This document shows, piece after piece, positions 49,101 through 56,607 of a DNA stretch of 64,000 bases. The position numbers were made by a program, and so were the translations under genes. The stretch covers positions 4,154,001 through 4,218,000 of the forward strand of contig JBITNC010000002.1 in NCBI GenBank assembly GCA_050084985.1. Direction: 5' to 3'. Position 1 is the stretch's first letter. Each line of letters begins with the position of its first letter. Under the pieces are notes generated by a model that saw nothing but the letters and a program-made list of their open reading frames with translations, was not told the origin of the DNA and ran no database searches. This DNA is from Nageia nagi. Taxonomy: Eukaryota; Pinophyta.

Positions 49101-52100
49101 GTATCTGTTCTCCTTCAGCAGCTTCAAGCAGGCATGTTGATGCATGTTTGCTAGTATCCGGAAGTTCTGGACATGCAATCTTATCAAATGCCTTGATTTT
49201 ATCTTTGATTCTATCTTGTACCGGATGCTTTAGCATGCTGATGTCACATTCCTCACTGAAAACTCCAATGTTAAGACTTGTATGCAGTGAGTTTGACGTT
49301 GTATCTCAATGCTGACTCCAACCGGAAGGTAGGGTGAGTTTGTTGACAAAGTGCCAGATTTGTAATTCTGGTCTTTGCTTTTTTATCTGGGTGGTCGGAT
49401 CTCAGAGGAGGCTTAGCTGACATCAACCTTCGAAACTTCTGAGTTTTTACTCTCCAGGGCTCTTGATGCTCCTTTTTAGAACTCTTGGGGAAAGATGCTG
49501 ACGTGGACAACATGAAAGTTCTGATCTTGCTTCTCTTTGACTTGAGCTTCCAATTTCCTTCACTAGCTTTGGTACCTTTTTGAACTTTTGAAAATATTGT
49601 GCTATTGTGGAACTTGTGAATGTTCCGGCCTTCATTACTCTGGGTCTTCAACGTTCAGGCCCCTGGTCTTCTAATTTTTTGCCAGCCTTTCTGTGTTTTC
49701 GAAAATCTGGAAATTTCATGCCAACTTGTGCATCTCAATGTTCTGGTGTTTAGACCTTGACTTTGCTGGAGGCAATTTATCTCTTTCCCATGCTCTTGAA
49801 AACTCCATAGCTCATTCCTGTGCTCTTGCTGGGCTTTAGTGGCCCTGGAACTTCGGTTAGTTAGATGCTGTTGTGTGTTGATTGGAGTTATGATTTTTAT
49901 TTATCACCAGATTCTGCTTGCTTTCCACTTTGGTTTTCCAGTTTTTGAAGAATCTGAAGGCTTTTACTGGACCAAAATTCGAAGGAAAGAGGCTTTGCAA
50001 AATTTAGATAAGGATCCGAACTTTCTTCATTAACTTTTAAGATAAGCTCAGAATAGTCCTCGGAAGCTTAATAGAAACTCTTGGAAAACACAAAATGTAA
50101 TTGATGTCGGATTCATATATTAGTTTCTTGTAGTTCCAGTAAAAAGAGTTGCAGAGGGAAAACAAATACTACAGTCTGCCATTAATAGCGAATTTTTTTA
50201 AAACTAATGTATGCTGGCATGCTGGTTTCACAAAGAGCAAACAACATGAAGCTACGCATTCTAGTATTTCAAGAATAGCATACCTGAGTTTTTTGGCATA
50301 GAAGATATTACGTTGCATACGAAAACCAAGAAATACCACAAAACGATTCTTATATTTCTGTGTGCATTTTAAAATGTTTAATGCCAGCTAATTGTTGTGC
50401 TTTGCAAAGAAAATAGCATTAAGCATTTTTTGGGGATCTTCATCTAATTCATATATAGTCCAGAGAACAATATTTTGCTTAACTGAATACCGTTGGATAG
50501 GAAAGCATTTGTGACCAGTCTTATCACTATGCAACATGAACCTCTCATTTGACAGAGACAAGAGGACATACTTATCCAACAGAACAAGGTCATTCAATTG
50601 TAATTGATTATTGGGTTGTACAAGAGAAGACTATAAACAACTGCGCCACATTAAAATTGAAGTTGAATTCCAAGAATACCCTGAGTTTCCTGTTTGTTTC
50701 TCAATTAAGGGAGTGGATAGAGATGAAAGTAAGAATACAACAAATGAAAATCACATATAAAAACTGGTTTACGAAAAAGCGAATGTGTTTGCTCATCATA
50801 TGTGTCAGAAAAAAAAGAATACGTTATGTATCTTGAAGAAACAAGTAAACAGAATTTGTTAGAAGAAATTGAGTAGTATACACATAGTAGCAAAATAAAA
50901 TCTACCAGTTAGTAGTGTACATATATTAGCATCTTCACACCTAGTGTGCCTCCAAGCACCCATGTGACCTTGTTATTTTGGTGCTCATGATCCTTTAGTC
51001 TTTTCATAGACTATTTTTGCTATTATAGGCATAGGTACTTAAGTTCGTTGGATCATATAGGTAGGGTGCAAATAAGGAATCTTGTAGATTATTGTGGGAA
51101 GTGCTAAGGGGCATTGGACAAGTTATACTAGCATTGAATCAGATTCATTGGTTCAACAAAAGCAATATTTATAGAGGACTTTAGTTGTTTAAAATTTAGA
51201 TACAGTATAGGCTATGTAGATTCTAATAGATCAGCAGAAATATTAGGACTACTGGCTTCAAACTTGCTTATTGATTGTTTTGTTCCATTTATTGGATGTC
51301 AGCGATCATCTTACAGGGTATCAACATGTGAAGGTAATTCCTGAATTCCTATTTATGTGTTGGCCCTCATTATGGTGGCAAAGATGAAGGCAGAGATGTG
51401 TACAAGTGAAAAGGTGGGGCTTCTTTGATAGGTTGTATCAGTTACAAAATAGTTAATGGAAAAGATTCACCCTAACCCATTTGCTCTTTTTATCAAAATC
51501 GATTAATTTTAAATTATTAAAACCAAATTGAACATCTAATACATAGATTTCTTGATATGTGTGACAAAATTACATCTTGTTCTCCATTATATTTTTTTAA
51601 CCTGAATTTGTTTTGATATGGATGTTTTTGAATTGAATATCTTGCACAACAACAGCGAAGGACATGTTTCTACAAAATTTCAACATTTTATAGGTTTCCA
51701 GTTTCTTGAGTCTTTTGTGTAGTCATGGTGCGAAGATTGAGATGAGAGCCAGTAACTGGCTCTGCAAGTCAAAATCTGCCCCATGCTTTGTTATTTATAT
51801 GTAAATTAAGTTCCAATTCCTTGTACAGAAACTTTTTTGAGGGTCCCTGTATCAGATGTTTTAAAACAGATCTGGAAATGAACATGGTCCAGAAACTAGT
51901 CTAATTTCAGACTACACGTTACTTCATATAACAAAATAGCAGTAAAGAAAATATATTCTAATTTCCAAATTTGTATTTAATTTGCTCATTCTGTCCATTG
52001 TGACTTGCATCTAGTTTCTTCCAGATCTAGTCTTAACAAAGGGACTTGCTGTTACGCTGAGATTCTATTCGTTGTGTTTTGAAGGACTATATTTTAGAGT

Positions 52101-54488
52101 TTAAATATCTACATTTATAAGTTTTCAAATACTCCAGTGATTGTGTGTGTATAGATATAATTGCCATTTTCCATTGCTATTTCCGTTTCAAGCTAATGTA
52201 GCCCAAATCATTTATATACTTTACTATATTGTAGTCATGCATTTACTACCGAGTGTTTTCACAATATGCATCAAGAACGTATCATTAGTTTATTGCATCA
52301 CATATTCATCTTTTGGGTTTACCCATATATTAACCTACAAAATTGCAGTTTCCTTTTATTTCTTTTATTCCATCTAATTAGTTCAGAATCCAGATCTAAA
52401 AAATAGTGTTTTTCATATGCATTTAGTTCAACAATTTTGCATCCTTGTTTAATATTTGAAAAGGGTGATGTAATTCTGTGTGAGAGTGACCTATTCTAAG
52501 CAGATCCTAACTCACTCTGAAGCTTTTTCATCACCTTCGATTTTATTTTTCAATTTTAAAAAACTGAAAAGAGTATCATGAGATATTGGGTTTGCTTTCA
52601 TCCTTGTAAAAACTAAATAAAAGAAAAGCAGATTTTGTTTTTGTGCTGTCTTTTGCAAGTAAGAAGCAGAATAGCAAGTTTTTTCATTGGAACATAGAAA
52701 AATAAATGATTTTGCTTCATGCTTACATACAAATGCACAAACTGTCACACTAGTGGTTTATGCCTAATGTATTATAATATATACTGTTCATGCGATTTCT
52801 CAGGCATTTCATGGATTTGTAACTTGCTAATGTGAGCTTCACTGGAACAAAAGACTATTTTCACATTTTTCTAGATAATGGTGAATGGTCTTCCATTCTT
52901 CTCAGTAATTAGAATTTAGAACCATTCTTTGGCATAAAGCTGTATTTAGCTTGTACAGAGATCAGCATACCTCTTCTTGCCCTTCCGCTTTAAGGGGGGT
53001 TATAGCCTTTGTATGACTTCTGTGTTTTACAACGAGTCATGAACTCAACTTTTTGTCTATACAGAGCAACACTATACATTACCCTAGTTCCTAGGATATT
53101 TTAAGAGCTGTTAGGCTATTCGTACTGTGTGTTGATATTCTTTATATACCCTACTAAGTGATTTTAGTTTTTACAGTTTTTTCCCTCCTATTTTTGCAGA
53201 TGATTATGACCGATCTATTACTGAGGCAATAGAAATAACAACGTAAGTAAATTTAGTTTTTCAACACTTTAAATTTTTGTAACTCAGCTTGTTATTGAGC
53301 TGTACAGTCATATTTTGATTCTGATGTTTTAATAAGCTTATATTCATATTCAATTGTTATGTCAATTCACTAATACAATTAAATATATTCAGAAAGAAGC
53401 AGCCATCACCAGAGCCTGTGATTAGGAGTTTTGCAGCAAAATCTGAGAATCTAATAGCAAATGGTAAAGCAAAGCGGAAAAATAATGGTATTCGGGAATA
53501 TTCTGATGCAATTTCTTCAGATTCGCGGAGTAAAAGTGAAGAATCTGATGCAGAGCATTCACCTGTTGCTTTGACTCGCAGGTGAGTTGATTTCTGTATA
53601 AGAAAAATAATGAAATACTTAAGTTGGTTTGATTTGTAGGTAACAATACTGAATCATCCACGATGAAATGAAGGAATCCTCTTTTGTGCATGCAAAACCA
53701 AACATTAAATGTTCATTTAATGTTGCTTGTTTTGGACTATGATTTGTAGTGATAGACAAAGACGAAGGCCTCAGAGGTATTCAGAGAAAGAGTTTGTGGA
53801 AGCTGTTTCAGATAACGAAGCAGACTTTGACAGTGATGAAGAGATAGTTGGGGAGGCAATATATGATGATGAATATCTAAGAAGTCGAAGACGTAAAAAG
53901 CGATATAGTAGCTCGGAGGGAGATGAAGAGTATATAGGGGATGAGGATAGTATTGAGGAGGAAGAGGATGGTGGTGATGCTTTAAGTGCTAGTGAGGACA
54001 TTGATGACGGTGATAACCAAAGATTGAGGCAAAGGCTTTCAAATGGAAAAAAAAGGAAGGGACGTAAGTTGAAGTCTGTTGAAGAGCTGCAATCTGGTTT
54101 GCGCCGCAGCAAGAGAGTCCATCATTCTGTTAATTACAGCCAATATGAGATATCAAACTCTGATGAAGAATATGCGGAGGATTTCGAGAATCTGCCTAGA
54201 TCAAGTAGCGAGATAGACGATTCAAAAAGACAATCAGATGCAAGTAGCAGTGCTGATTATGACATGGAAAGTGAAGACGATAATGCTTTCGATACCAAGG
54301 ATAATAAACAGGTTAGGCAATCTGTCCACAAAGGAGATGTCTCCTTTGACAAAGGATCTCTACAAGAAACAATCTGTTCTATTAAGGAGGTTATGAGGGA
54401 ACCACCTGGTGATGTAAAGAAACGACGTTTCATTGACCTGAATGAGTTAGCTCCTGTTGCAGCAGGTGATGATGGACCACAATCTTAA
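22124..54488 (+). CDS. DDT/WHIM-domain chromatin-remodelling subunit, DDR4 / RSF1-like (12 exons, 672 aa)
   Basis: I read 12 exons with GT-AG introns and a consistent frame: 22124-22369, 25367-25477, 41130-41216, 41313-41350, 41437-41518, 41685-41791, 41937-42096, 47369-47461, 47740-47863, 53200-53242, 53393-53581 and 53750-54488. The product is 672 aa. A basic N-terminus is followed by a DDT domain (about residues 72-148, starting WELASVLHFFR), a WHIM1-like motif (about 168-188, ELDPGDRVLILKALC), a conserved middle (WYEGDSILGHRLYREI) and a long Asp/Glu/Ser-rich C-terminus with basic RRRPQRYSEKE and RRSKRVHHSVNY patches. The family (Arabidopsis DDR4-type DDT-related proteins, resembling animal RSF1) binds ISWI ATPases that space nucleosomes. 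The nuclear role here is inferred. An in-frame TAA six bases upstream fixes the start at 22124. No frame break was seen, so it looks functional. Confidence 0.92.
22540..24900 (+). repeat. Degenerate ~125-bp tandem array filling intron 1
   Basis: A core like GGTCACAAGTTCGAGTCTC recurs near 22578, 22746, 22872, 23085, 23172, 23327, 23451, 23584, 23707, 23845, 23969, 24085, 24208, 24336, 24577, 24705 and 24836. Spacing is mostly 115-140 bp. Between cores, units share TTTCCTTTTAGTTTCATT-like and CTTGCAGGGTTACATT-like segments. The last two full units (about 24520-24780) are still closely similar, sharing TTTCATCTCTGTCCTGGTGG. Early units begin AAATGCTGTGGCGAATA. The array lies inside intron 1 (22370-25366). 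Confidence 0.85.
25478..29468. other. Left part of intron 2, no gene identified
   Basis: This is intronic sequence, mostly AT-rich. At 27350-27530 a GC-richer patch repeats GGATACG / GTATCC-like words (GGATACGCC, GGATACGGATC, GGATACGTCGTCGACGTACC). With the 27960-28020 patch (CGAATCGAACC, CGAATCGG) it may be a decayed mobile element, but nothing identifies it. The 28700-29468 stretch also looks transposon-like without a readable domain. Confidence 0.4.
29474..30876 (-). repeat. 3' LTR of the intron 2 Ty3 element (expanded, 1403 bp)
   Basis: It is 337 bp longer than its partner. It carries a 281-bp tandem duplication (29700-29980 and 29981-30261), three instead of one copies of a CGCGGTTGGCGGTC minisatellite unit (30477-30526), and 13 extra bases at the right end. 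It ends GGATCA next to the polypurine tract. Confidence 0.95.
29700..30261. repeat. 281-bp tandem duplication within the 3' LTR
   Basis: Copies start ACAAGGCCTCCATGGTCC at 29700 and 29981 and are almost identical. The other LTR has a single copy (from about 35710). An ACAAGG microhomology at both junctions fits slippage or unequal recombination after or during insertion. Confidence 0.93.
30877..30888 (-). promoter_or_regulatory. Polypurine tract of the intron 2 Ty3 element
   Basis: The minus strand reads AGTGGGGAGGAA directly before the LTR start TGATCC, the expected primer for plus-strand DNA synthesis. Confidence 0.9.
31013..32554 (-). CDS. Ty3/gypsy integrase with RNase H tail (513-codon frame)
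   Basis: The frame starts within the RNase H end (MQYLQSQSKLQQSKHFRWM). The integrase zinc-binding pair H121/H128 and C158/C161 follows, then the catalytic core with D190 (ISMDFVGGLP), D253 (SNKDSRF) and E287 (HPQTDGQTEVVN), and a C-terminal DNA-binding region with KPIRYGPFTIIGQVGDNVFR. It would process and insert the element cDNA. The real polyprotein should be continuous with the reverse transcriptase frame at 32529-33716, but a frameshift near 32580 separates them. A TGA ends the frame. About 38 related codons follow it (VKGQHPHKAKWYAVDRVREL), suggesting a lost C-terminal extension. Confidence 0.92.
   Translation of the reverse strand: MQYLQSQSKLQQSKHFRWMGFLQQFHLVIKYKKGTQNKIDDMLSRPPIVASVVILQNNSLMHDGYKEQYVVDPDFQNVYHKLSLGNEVGNHDFHLHDGLLFHLGKLCIPNGERNDLIREAHTSRISGHFGVGKTLANLQRYCYWPKMQENVSRYIRGCMLCSVSKPNNRKFGLYMPLSIPTRPWESISMDFVGGLPMSKRGHDYLYVVVDRFSKMCILIPCKKTVTGQEAANLFFTYVWVYFGLPTSIISNKDSRFLGKFWTSLWERMDTKLKRSTAFHPQTDGQTEVVNRTMVHLLRGYCGKHPKTWDEHLNYIQHAYNRALHSSTNKTPFETCFGYLPKSPFDMAFVSTSDGDIVLHNEEERTKNFIERIRLIHQKVKEQLEKSQAKYKERHDRHRVDHKFQVGDQVWLHLSKERQHGKGKKLKPIRYGPFTIIGQVGDNVFRLDLPPYMQMYSVINVENLKLYEPALVAKNTDVMLLSVEDLAPEHMNVLVEDAVLEKKQRSSRSGIHEV
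32529..33716 (-). CDS. Ty3/gypsy reverse transcriptase and RNase H (395-codon frame)
   Basis: Reverse transcriptase blocks are in order: LLDQGVIRPSTSPCGSPIVI, KKDGTWHMCVDYRALNKITV, FTKLDLRSGYHQVRV, PFGLCNAPATFMRVMN and VIVYLDDILIYS (YLDD at residues 174-177, catalytic Asp pair intact). RNase H follows (FEIETDASDYAMGAVL, KELYALVQSVKKWKHYLVG) and is cut by a frameshift after GKET. The first 40 or so residues are out of frame with the true N-terminus, since another frame encodes FEDLFQVPKELPP upstream, so a second frameshift lies near 33600. The enzyme copies element RNA to DNA. Confidence 0.94.
   Translation of the reverse strand: MKIYFKYLKNFHQKEIYNMRFNCILMLHFLILAYIEILLWKLKKLLDQGVIRPSTSPCGSPIVIIPKKDGTWHMCVDYRALNKITVKNRYPLPCIDDLMDQLQKARLFTKLDLRSGYHQVRVKEEDVWKTAFKTRQGLFEWLVLPFGLCNAPATFMRVMNEVLRPFIDDFVIVYLDDILIYSDNWKNHVVHIPKVFEVLREAKLYLKMSKCEFVRKSLIYLGHIVGEGQLRIDPAKIEVVLKWPTPTNVTETRSFLGAMQYLRKFIANFSYMASPLHAITGKSHGFQWEGKEQHAFELLKRKISNAPVLALPNLQKTFEIETDASDYAMGAVLLQKKHPICYHSEMFTSAVRNYPTYDKELYALVQSVKKWKHYLVGKETNSYRPSTLAISSVTI
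33856..35439 (-). CDS. Ty3/gypsy Gag-protease (527-codon frame)
   Basis: The frame holds an N-terminal Gln-rich segment, the retrotransposon gag core (LPTFIGEVNAEKLDHWIKQI, LVWWES, LLRDQFYPLG at 191-200), an Asn/Lys-rich linker, a CCHC zinc knuckle (C325, C328, H333, C338) and a retropepsin-like protease with DSG at 410-412. Translation may start at Met13 (MYTRSQSKK) or Met49 (MANEGGS), since the first 12 residues look non-conserved. It ends TGA, with related pol codons continuing in the same frame and broken again by TAA 34 codons later. These stops are either disabling mutations or a decayed readthrough site. Confidence 0.93.
   Translation of the reverse strand: MRLLLVFGKCSCMYTRSQSKKGEGEFVEEDPEIGSRVWLKKQRELGAMANEGGSNVEKQIADLSTMFQKMSLQFQHFQEQQYKKNEGETSEGNKIDNDVTHSVFQSSPLKLEVKFDLPTFIGEVNAEKLDHWIKQIEIYCRIQRIVRDEDKIQLATLKMSGNALVWWESCLQSKNESIQACIASWTHFVQLLRDQFYPLGYRQKAVMEWQTFRQGKGQSVQEYTTEFRRKAAMLGIPLDSQDTLLKYIGGLHNYLRHTILIFDPNDLDKVCVQTTHLEERGKFIKDGKKKNASNNNSNNDSENNKGKGKKKTTSTTQKEKSKDVCTHCQKEGHLEAKCWKLHPELRPKPKGQKKQTNTITKEIEDGSYVDDKMACMVLHNTPNEDEEKKKIELFHIKVQAKKTRIDTLFDSGSQANLIAEKYVKSLALTTQPHPNPYPLGWVNKNSKLKVTQQCKLQFGINREYIDEVLLDVVPLDICGIVLGSPYLWERDALFYRKENKYRLIKDGIEYMVSAHQNKKKDISLITA
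35469..35480 (-). promoter_or_regulatory. tRNA-iMet primer binding site of the intron 2 Ty3 element
   Basis: The plus strand GCTCTGATACCA is the complement of TGGTATCAGAGC, an exact match to the plant initiator tRNA-Met 3' end. It is four bases from the 5' LTR at 35485. Confidence 0.95.
35485..36550 (-). repeat. 5' LTR of the intron 2 Ty3 element (1066 bp)
   Basis: Apart from indels it is nearly identical to 29474-30876. It begins TGATCCATAAAC and ends GAAGGGATCA. The partner ends with an extra CAAATTTTGGATC between two GGATC words, so this end probably lost 13 bases by recombination between them. The shared AAAAC flank confirms the end. Confidence 0.94.
36556..37052 (+). pseudogene. Ty1/copia RNase H C-terminal relic
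   Basis: The plus-strand translation has MKLIGFSDSDWGNNSDDWKS, ISLGPGLITWSSS, GPILIFCDNMSPIQLAKN, then KHFDLKNHFIRDIVEKKQIA and AKDQFLKLRNSLVSPLSIKG. This is the RNase H to 3' end order of plant copia polyproteins. About 30 residues around the usual ALSSAEAEY block are missing or scrambled, and stops interrupt it. Nothing upstream of the Ty3 insertion continues the polyprotein. Confidence 0.9.
37049..37061 (+). promoter_or_regulatory. Polypurine tract of the copia relic
   Basis: CAAGGGGGAGAA directly precedes the LTR start TGTTGG, the standard arrangement in plant copia elements. Confidence 0.9.
37062..37652 (+). repeat. 3' LTR of the Ty1/copia relic (591 bp)
   Basis: It starts TGTTGGAAATTG after the polypurine tract and ends TTATACCCAACA, so TGTTGG and CCAACA form the short terminal inverted repeat. 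No matching 5' LTR occurs in the window, so this is a truncated 3' end. A short duplicated phrase (CTGAAACACAGTCC.CTGATGAAACGCAAG-like) occurs near 37120-37205. Confidence 0.85.
37653..38860. other. Intronic stretch, probable 3' part of the LINE relic
   Basis: No domain can be read. A GA-rich microsatellite (GAAAGAAAAGAAAGAAAGAAA-like) lies at 37672-37693. Its position after the LINE reverse transcriptase on the minus strand suggests LINE 3' sequence, but this is not shown. Confidence 0.35.
38860..39960 (-). pseudogene. Non-LTR reverse transcriptase relic in intron 2
   Basis: Read on the minus strand through stops and frameshifts, the order is NPMTPTN, DQAGFCRYYHTSDHIF, FCCFVNFRKAFDTIPQHKLM (palm), IEVKQGFLLSPTFFVHYIEE, VPILLFVDDIGLLSHTSKDL (FVDD catalytic box), LELVVNHRKM, then VTPTILYGVEVWGPN in the thumb region. 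This is a LINE-type reverse transcriptase that differs from the L1 copy at 2.6-6 kb. It lacks an identified endonuclease. The clade (RTE-, Jockey- or CR1-like) cannot be fixed by eye. Confidence 0.88.
39961..41129. other. Right end of intron 2, two unidentified minus-strand frames
   Basis: Minus-strand open frames at 40028-40312 (94 codons, Arg/Asn-rich, NIRGEITSLRSLLINMREEQ) and 40409-40600 (63 codons) have no motif I recognise. Being 5' of the LINE reverse transcriptase, they may be remnants of its ORF1 or of another element. The last 200 bp lead to the exon 3 acceptor TTGCAG at 41129. Confidence 0.3.
41130..42096 (+). CDS. Exon cluster 3-7 of the DDT-domain gene (rest of DDT, WHIM1)
   Basis: Five short exons are separated by introns of only 96, 86, 166 and 145 bp. 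They encode AIPPIIRSALGRDTWVTVL, the remaining DDT helices, then VAEGELPI, the WHIM1-like LDPGDRVLILKALCEVRV and, after the exon 6 start QQDILRFIDD, a FRKERMGGDAHGTSFW block and the GHRLYREI block. The exon 6 acceptor was chosen as GATAG at 41684, because the nearer AG at 41690 would put a stop in frame. The exon 6/7 junction splits the Trp codon (TG|G). Confidence 0.92.
42097..45134. other. Left part of intron 7, no gene identified
   Basis: This is AT-rich intron sequence with a G-run at 42741-42750 and no readable coding domain. A direct repeat (GAAAAGATAAGTAATAACCACATTAG) occurs near 42250 and 42318. Open frames here lack known motifs. Confidence 0.4.
45141..46131 (+). mobile_element. Solo LTR in intron 7
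   Basis: The sequence runs TGATGTCCC...GGGACATTTCA, giving imperfect terminal inverted repeats. CAAAGT occurs on both sides (45135-45140 and 46132-46137), which I read as the target duplication plus a base. A TATA-like CCTATATAAAGAGG lies at about 45359-45372, and a late AATAAAATC near 45975 could be a poly(A) signal. The interior shows several CAGCTGGACATCCCACCTATG-like degenerate repeats. No gag or pol is present, so it is a solo LTR. Confidence 0.7.
46138..47368. other. Right part of intron 7, no gene identified
   Basis: No coding or repeat signal is recognised. It ends at acceptor GTGCAG before exon 8. Confidence 0.45.
47864..53199. other. Intron 9 (5.3 kb), no identified gene
   Basis: It lies between exon 9 (ending ACGTTTG) and exon 10. 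A CT-richer block at about 49000-49900 holds a 126-codon minus-strand frame (49271-49651, Lys/Ser-rich) without recognised motifs and may be part of an unidentified LTR element. The rest is AT-rich. Confidence 0.4.
53750..54488 (+). CDS. Terminal coding exon of the DDT-domain gene (acidic C-terminus)
   Basis: This 739-bp exon encodes the last 246 residues. They alternate basic clusters (DRQRRRPQRYSEKEFVEAVS, SRRRKKRY, GKKRKGRK, RRSKRV) with acidic runs (DFDSDEE, DEDSIEEEEDGG, NSDEEYAEDFE) and end KKRRFIDLNELAPVAAG before TAA at 54486-54488. The composition predicts disorder and either histone/DNA contact or nuclear import, by inference. The frame from an ATG at 53727 lies partly in the intron. 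The acceptor TTGTAG at 53749 completes a Ser codon split with exon 11. Confidence 0.93.
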
Positions 54489-54960
54489 GTCTAATTGTAC
54501 GAGCAATCAAGCGTTGGTAGATTCAAGGTGATCATTGACCTGCCTCGTATAAGAATTGCCAAGAGGTAATCTGTTTGGGACTGCAAATGGGATGTTATAG
54601 AAAACAATCTGCCTCATTGATACAAGGTTCCAGTCTCCTTTAGTTTAGTTCACATTTGATTTGTAGTCCTGACAGTGTCAAAGCTTAGATGTAGTCATGT
54701 ATCATAGTCCAGAAAGTCCAAAGATGGTAGAATCATTCATCAAATTTTTGTAGGGAGTAAGTGGGTATCATTCCACTTGTAATTTTACAATAACAGCAAT
54801 ATTTTGCAATGTTGCATGTCACCTAATTCAATACAGGATAAAGACTACTTCTGAATTCTTTAGACGAATGTTGTTGTAACTTGTATCAGCTTCATCCAAT
54901 TTAAATTAATCGCTCGCTATAGATTTCTCTGTAGTGACAAACACAGGTTCATCTTTTCCT
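54489..54960 (+). other. Probable 3' UTR of the DDT-domain gene
   Basis: This non-coding sequence follows the stop codon. I see no canonical AATAAA. AATAAC at 54789 with T-rich and TTTGTAG-type context nearby is a possible poly(A) region. Confidence 0.4.
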
Positions 54961-56320
54961 TAACATTTTCCTGCTGCGAAGCCTAAAACAAGTCAGCGTC
55001 TAAATCAAATAGGGTAGTCACTATGAATTCTTATCCTGCAATAGGAGATTGAATCAAATAGACCAAGGAAGATATACGTGCATAAAACGTTATCAAAATA
55101 ATAATTTAATGGTATATCAGATTTGTGCTTGCAAGCTGTAGAATATCAGGTAATGCTTCTGTGAACAAGGGTAGTGGGTTCTCTATATTAATTATATTGT
55201 TGGTGAAAGGTTATGCACTGTATCACTCTCCACTGAGTTCTGAAAGATGCATTCTAAGATATATAGGTCTTTATTATCTTCATTGTAGTTAAATGTGAGC
55301 ATAGTTAAAATAAGTATCCTGAAAAAACCATCGACAGGTTGATTTTTAAATCACGATTTTTTGTGGAGACTAAAATGGGAGCTCTTTTGGCTCTTATCAT
55401 TCATATTATCGGCTTGCCTCTTAAAATAAACATTGTACATTGCCAACCTAGTTGGGAGTTCTTGATTACAATTTACATCCTTAAATTGGATTTGATCCAT
55501 ATGCTCTCATATTATTACTTAGATAAAGAAGATATACTTAGTGGAGATGTTAAAGTTTGCTTTATGTCTCAATGAAATTTGATTTTGGTCATCAACACAG
55601 ATATTTTCTGATTTTCATAATTGCCTGCTGTTTGAATTTTCTCCTACCTTATTTTTAATGGGAATTTTGTAAAAATTAATCAGCGTGGAATTCTATTTGA
55701 AAAGACCTAACCAAAGTTTTGCCGCTAAGAATCTGCAGTCAATGTTAAAATGGTGTAATTTGTTATCAACATATATTATTTCAATATTCTCTGTTCAAGG
55801 TAGCTGATAATAGTTGTTGAATTTTGTAATTTTTTATTCAATGTTAGATCAGTTGTAAGCTTTTTATTTCACAATGCCAGTGCTGTTTTCTGTTTCTGTA
55901 TGTATAATATATATGTTAGTTGAGGAAATCACTTATTATTTAATTACTAATCAGATTTATTTGATGGTAATTAATTCTTTGTAATTCTTTCTTTTGAGGA
56001 TTGATTTGGTAAAAATGTAAATAATGGGCTATTTTTGAAATTTTATATAAATATTATTATGAAGGTTACCTCAAGTAGTTTTCTATATAACATCTATGAA
56101 TTTATTTTAGACTTAAAATAGATTACATCTTAAATTCATTTCGATATTTTACCATAAATTTAAGCATACTTCTCTTTTGTTATTTTGGTAAGCTTTGAAG
56201 ATGGTTAGTAGAAAACTTTCACTATGCAACATGATTATGTGGTGATTTTCAGATAGTGGGATTTCTGTATAATAAGATTGGATGTATTCTTCAACATTGG
56301 TGAACAAAAGATGCATGTTT
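54961..56320. other. AT-rich intergenic stretch
   Basis: No gene, RNA or element end is recognised. A 78-codon plus-strand frame at 55339-55575 lacks motifs and coding-like composition. Confidence 0.5.
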
Positions 56321-56323
56321 TTT

Positions 56324-56607
56324 TTTTCAAGCAAATACTCTTTGATCTTAATTCTTTACTTGCAAAACATCAATGCAAATTTGTTATTTGGCACATTCAG
56401 TCAAATTTTCAATGAGTAGCTAAGAGAGTACATAAGAAATTTGATAAAGCTATGTTTTTTTCTCAAACAAACCTTTGACCTTTTTGACATTATTTCTTCA
56501 CTTACAAAACATCAACACAAGTTTGTTGTTTGACATATTTAGTCAAATTTTCAATAGGGGGCTAAGAAAATACATAAGAAATTTGTTAGAGTTATGTGTT
56601 CTAGCCA
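56324..56607. repeat. Two-copy ~142-bp tandem duplication
   Basis: Blocks such as AAAACATCAAYRCAARTTTGT and AGTCAAATTTTCAATRRG recur with an offset of 142 bases, for example CATAAGAAATTTG at 56431 and 56573. The copies have diverged moderately. Confidence 0.8.

Noticed and set aside
49271-49651. 126-codon minus-strand frame in intron 9 as a nested gene
   Set aside because: There is no known motif, no promoter or splice context, and a second overlapping frame (49447-49635) of similar quality. It is more likely chance or part of an unidentified LTR.
53771-54112. 113-codon minus-strand frame opposite the last exon
   Set aside because: It is a Ser/Pro-rich shadow of the acidic codons of exon 12, which belongs to a well-supported gene on the other strand.
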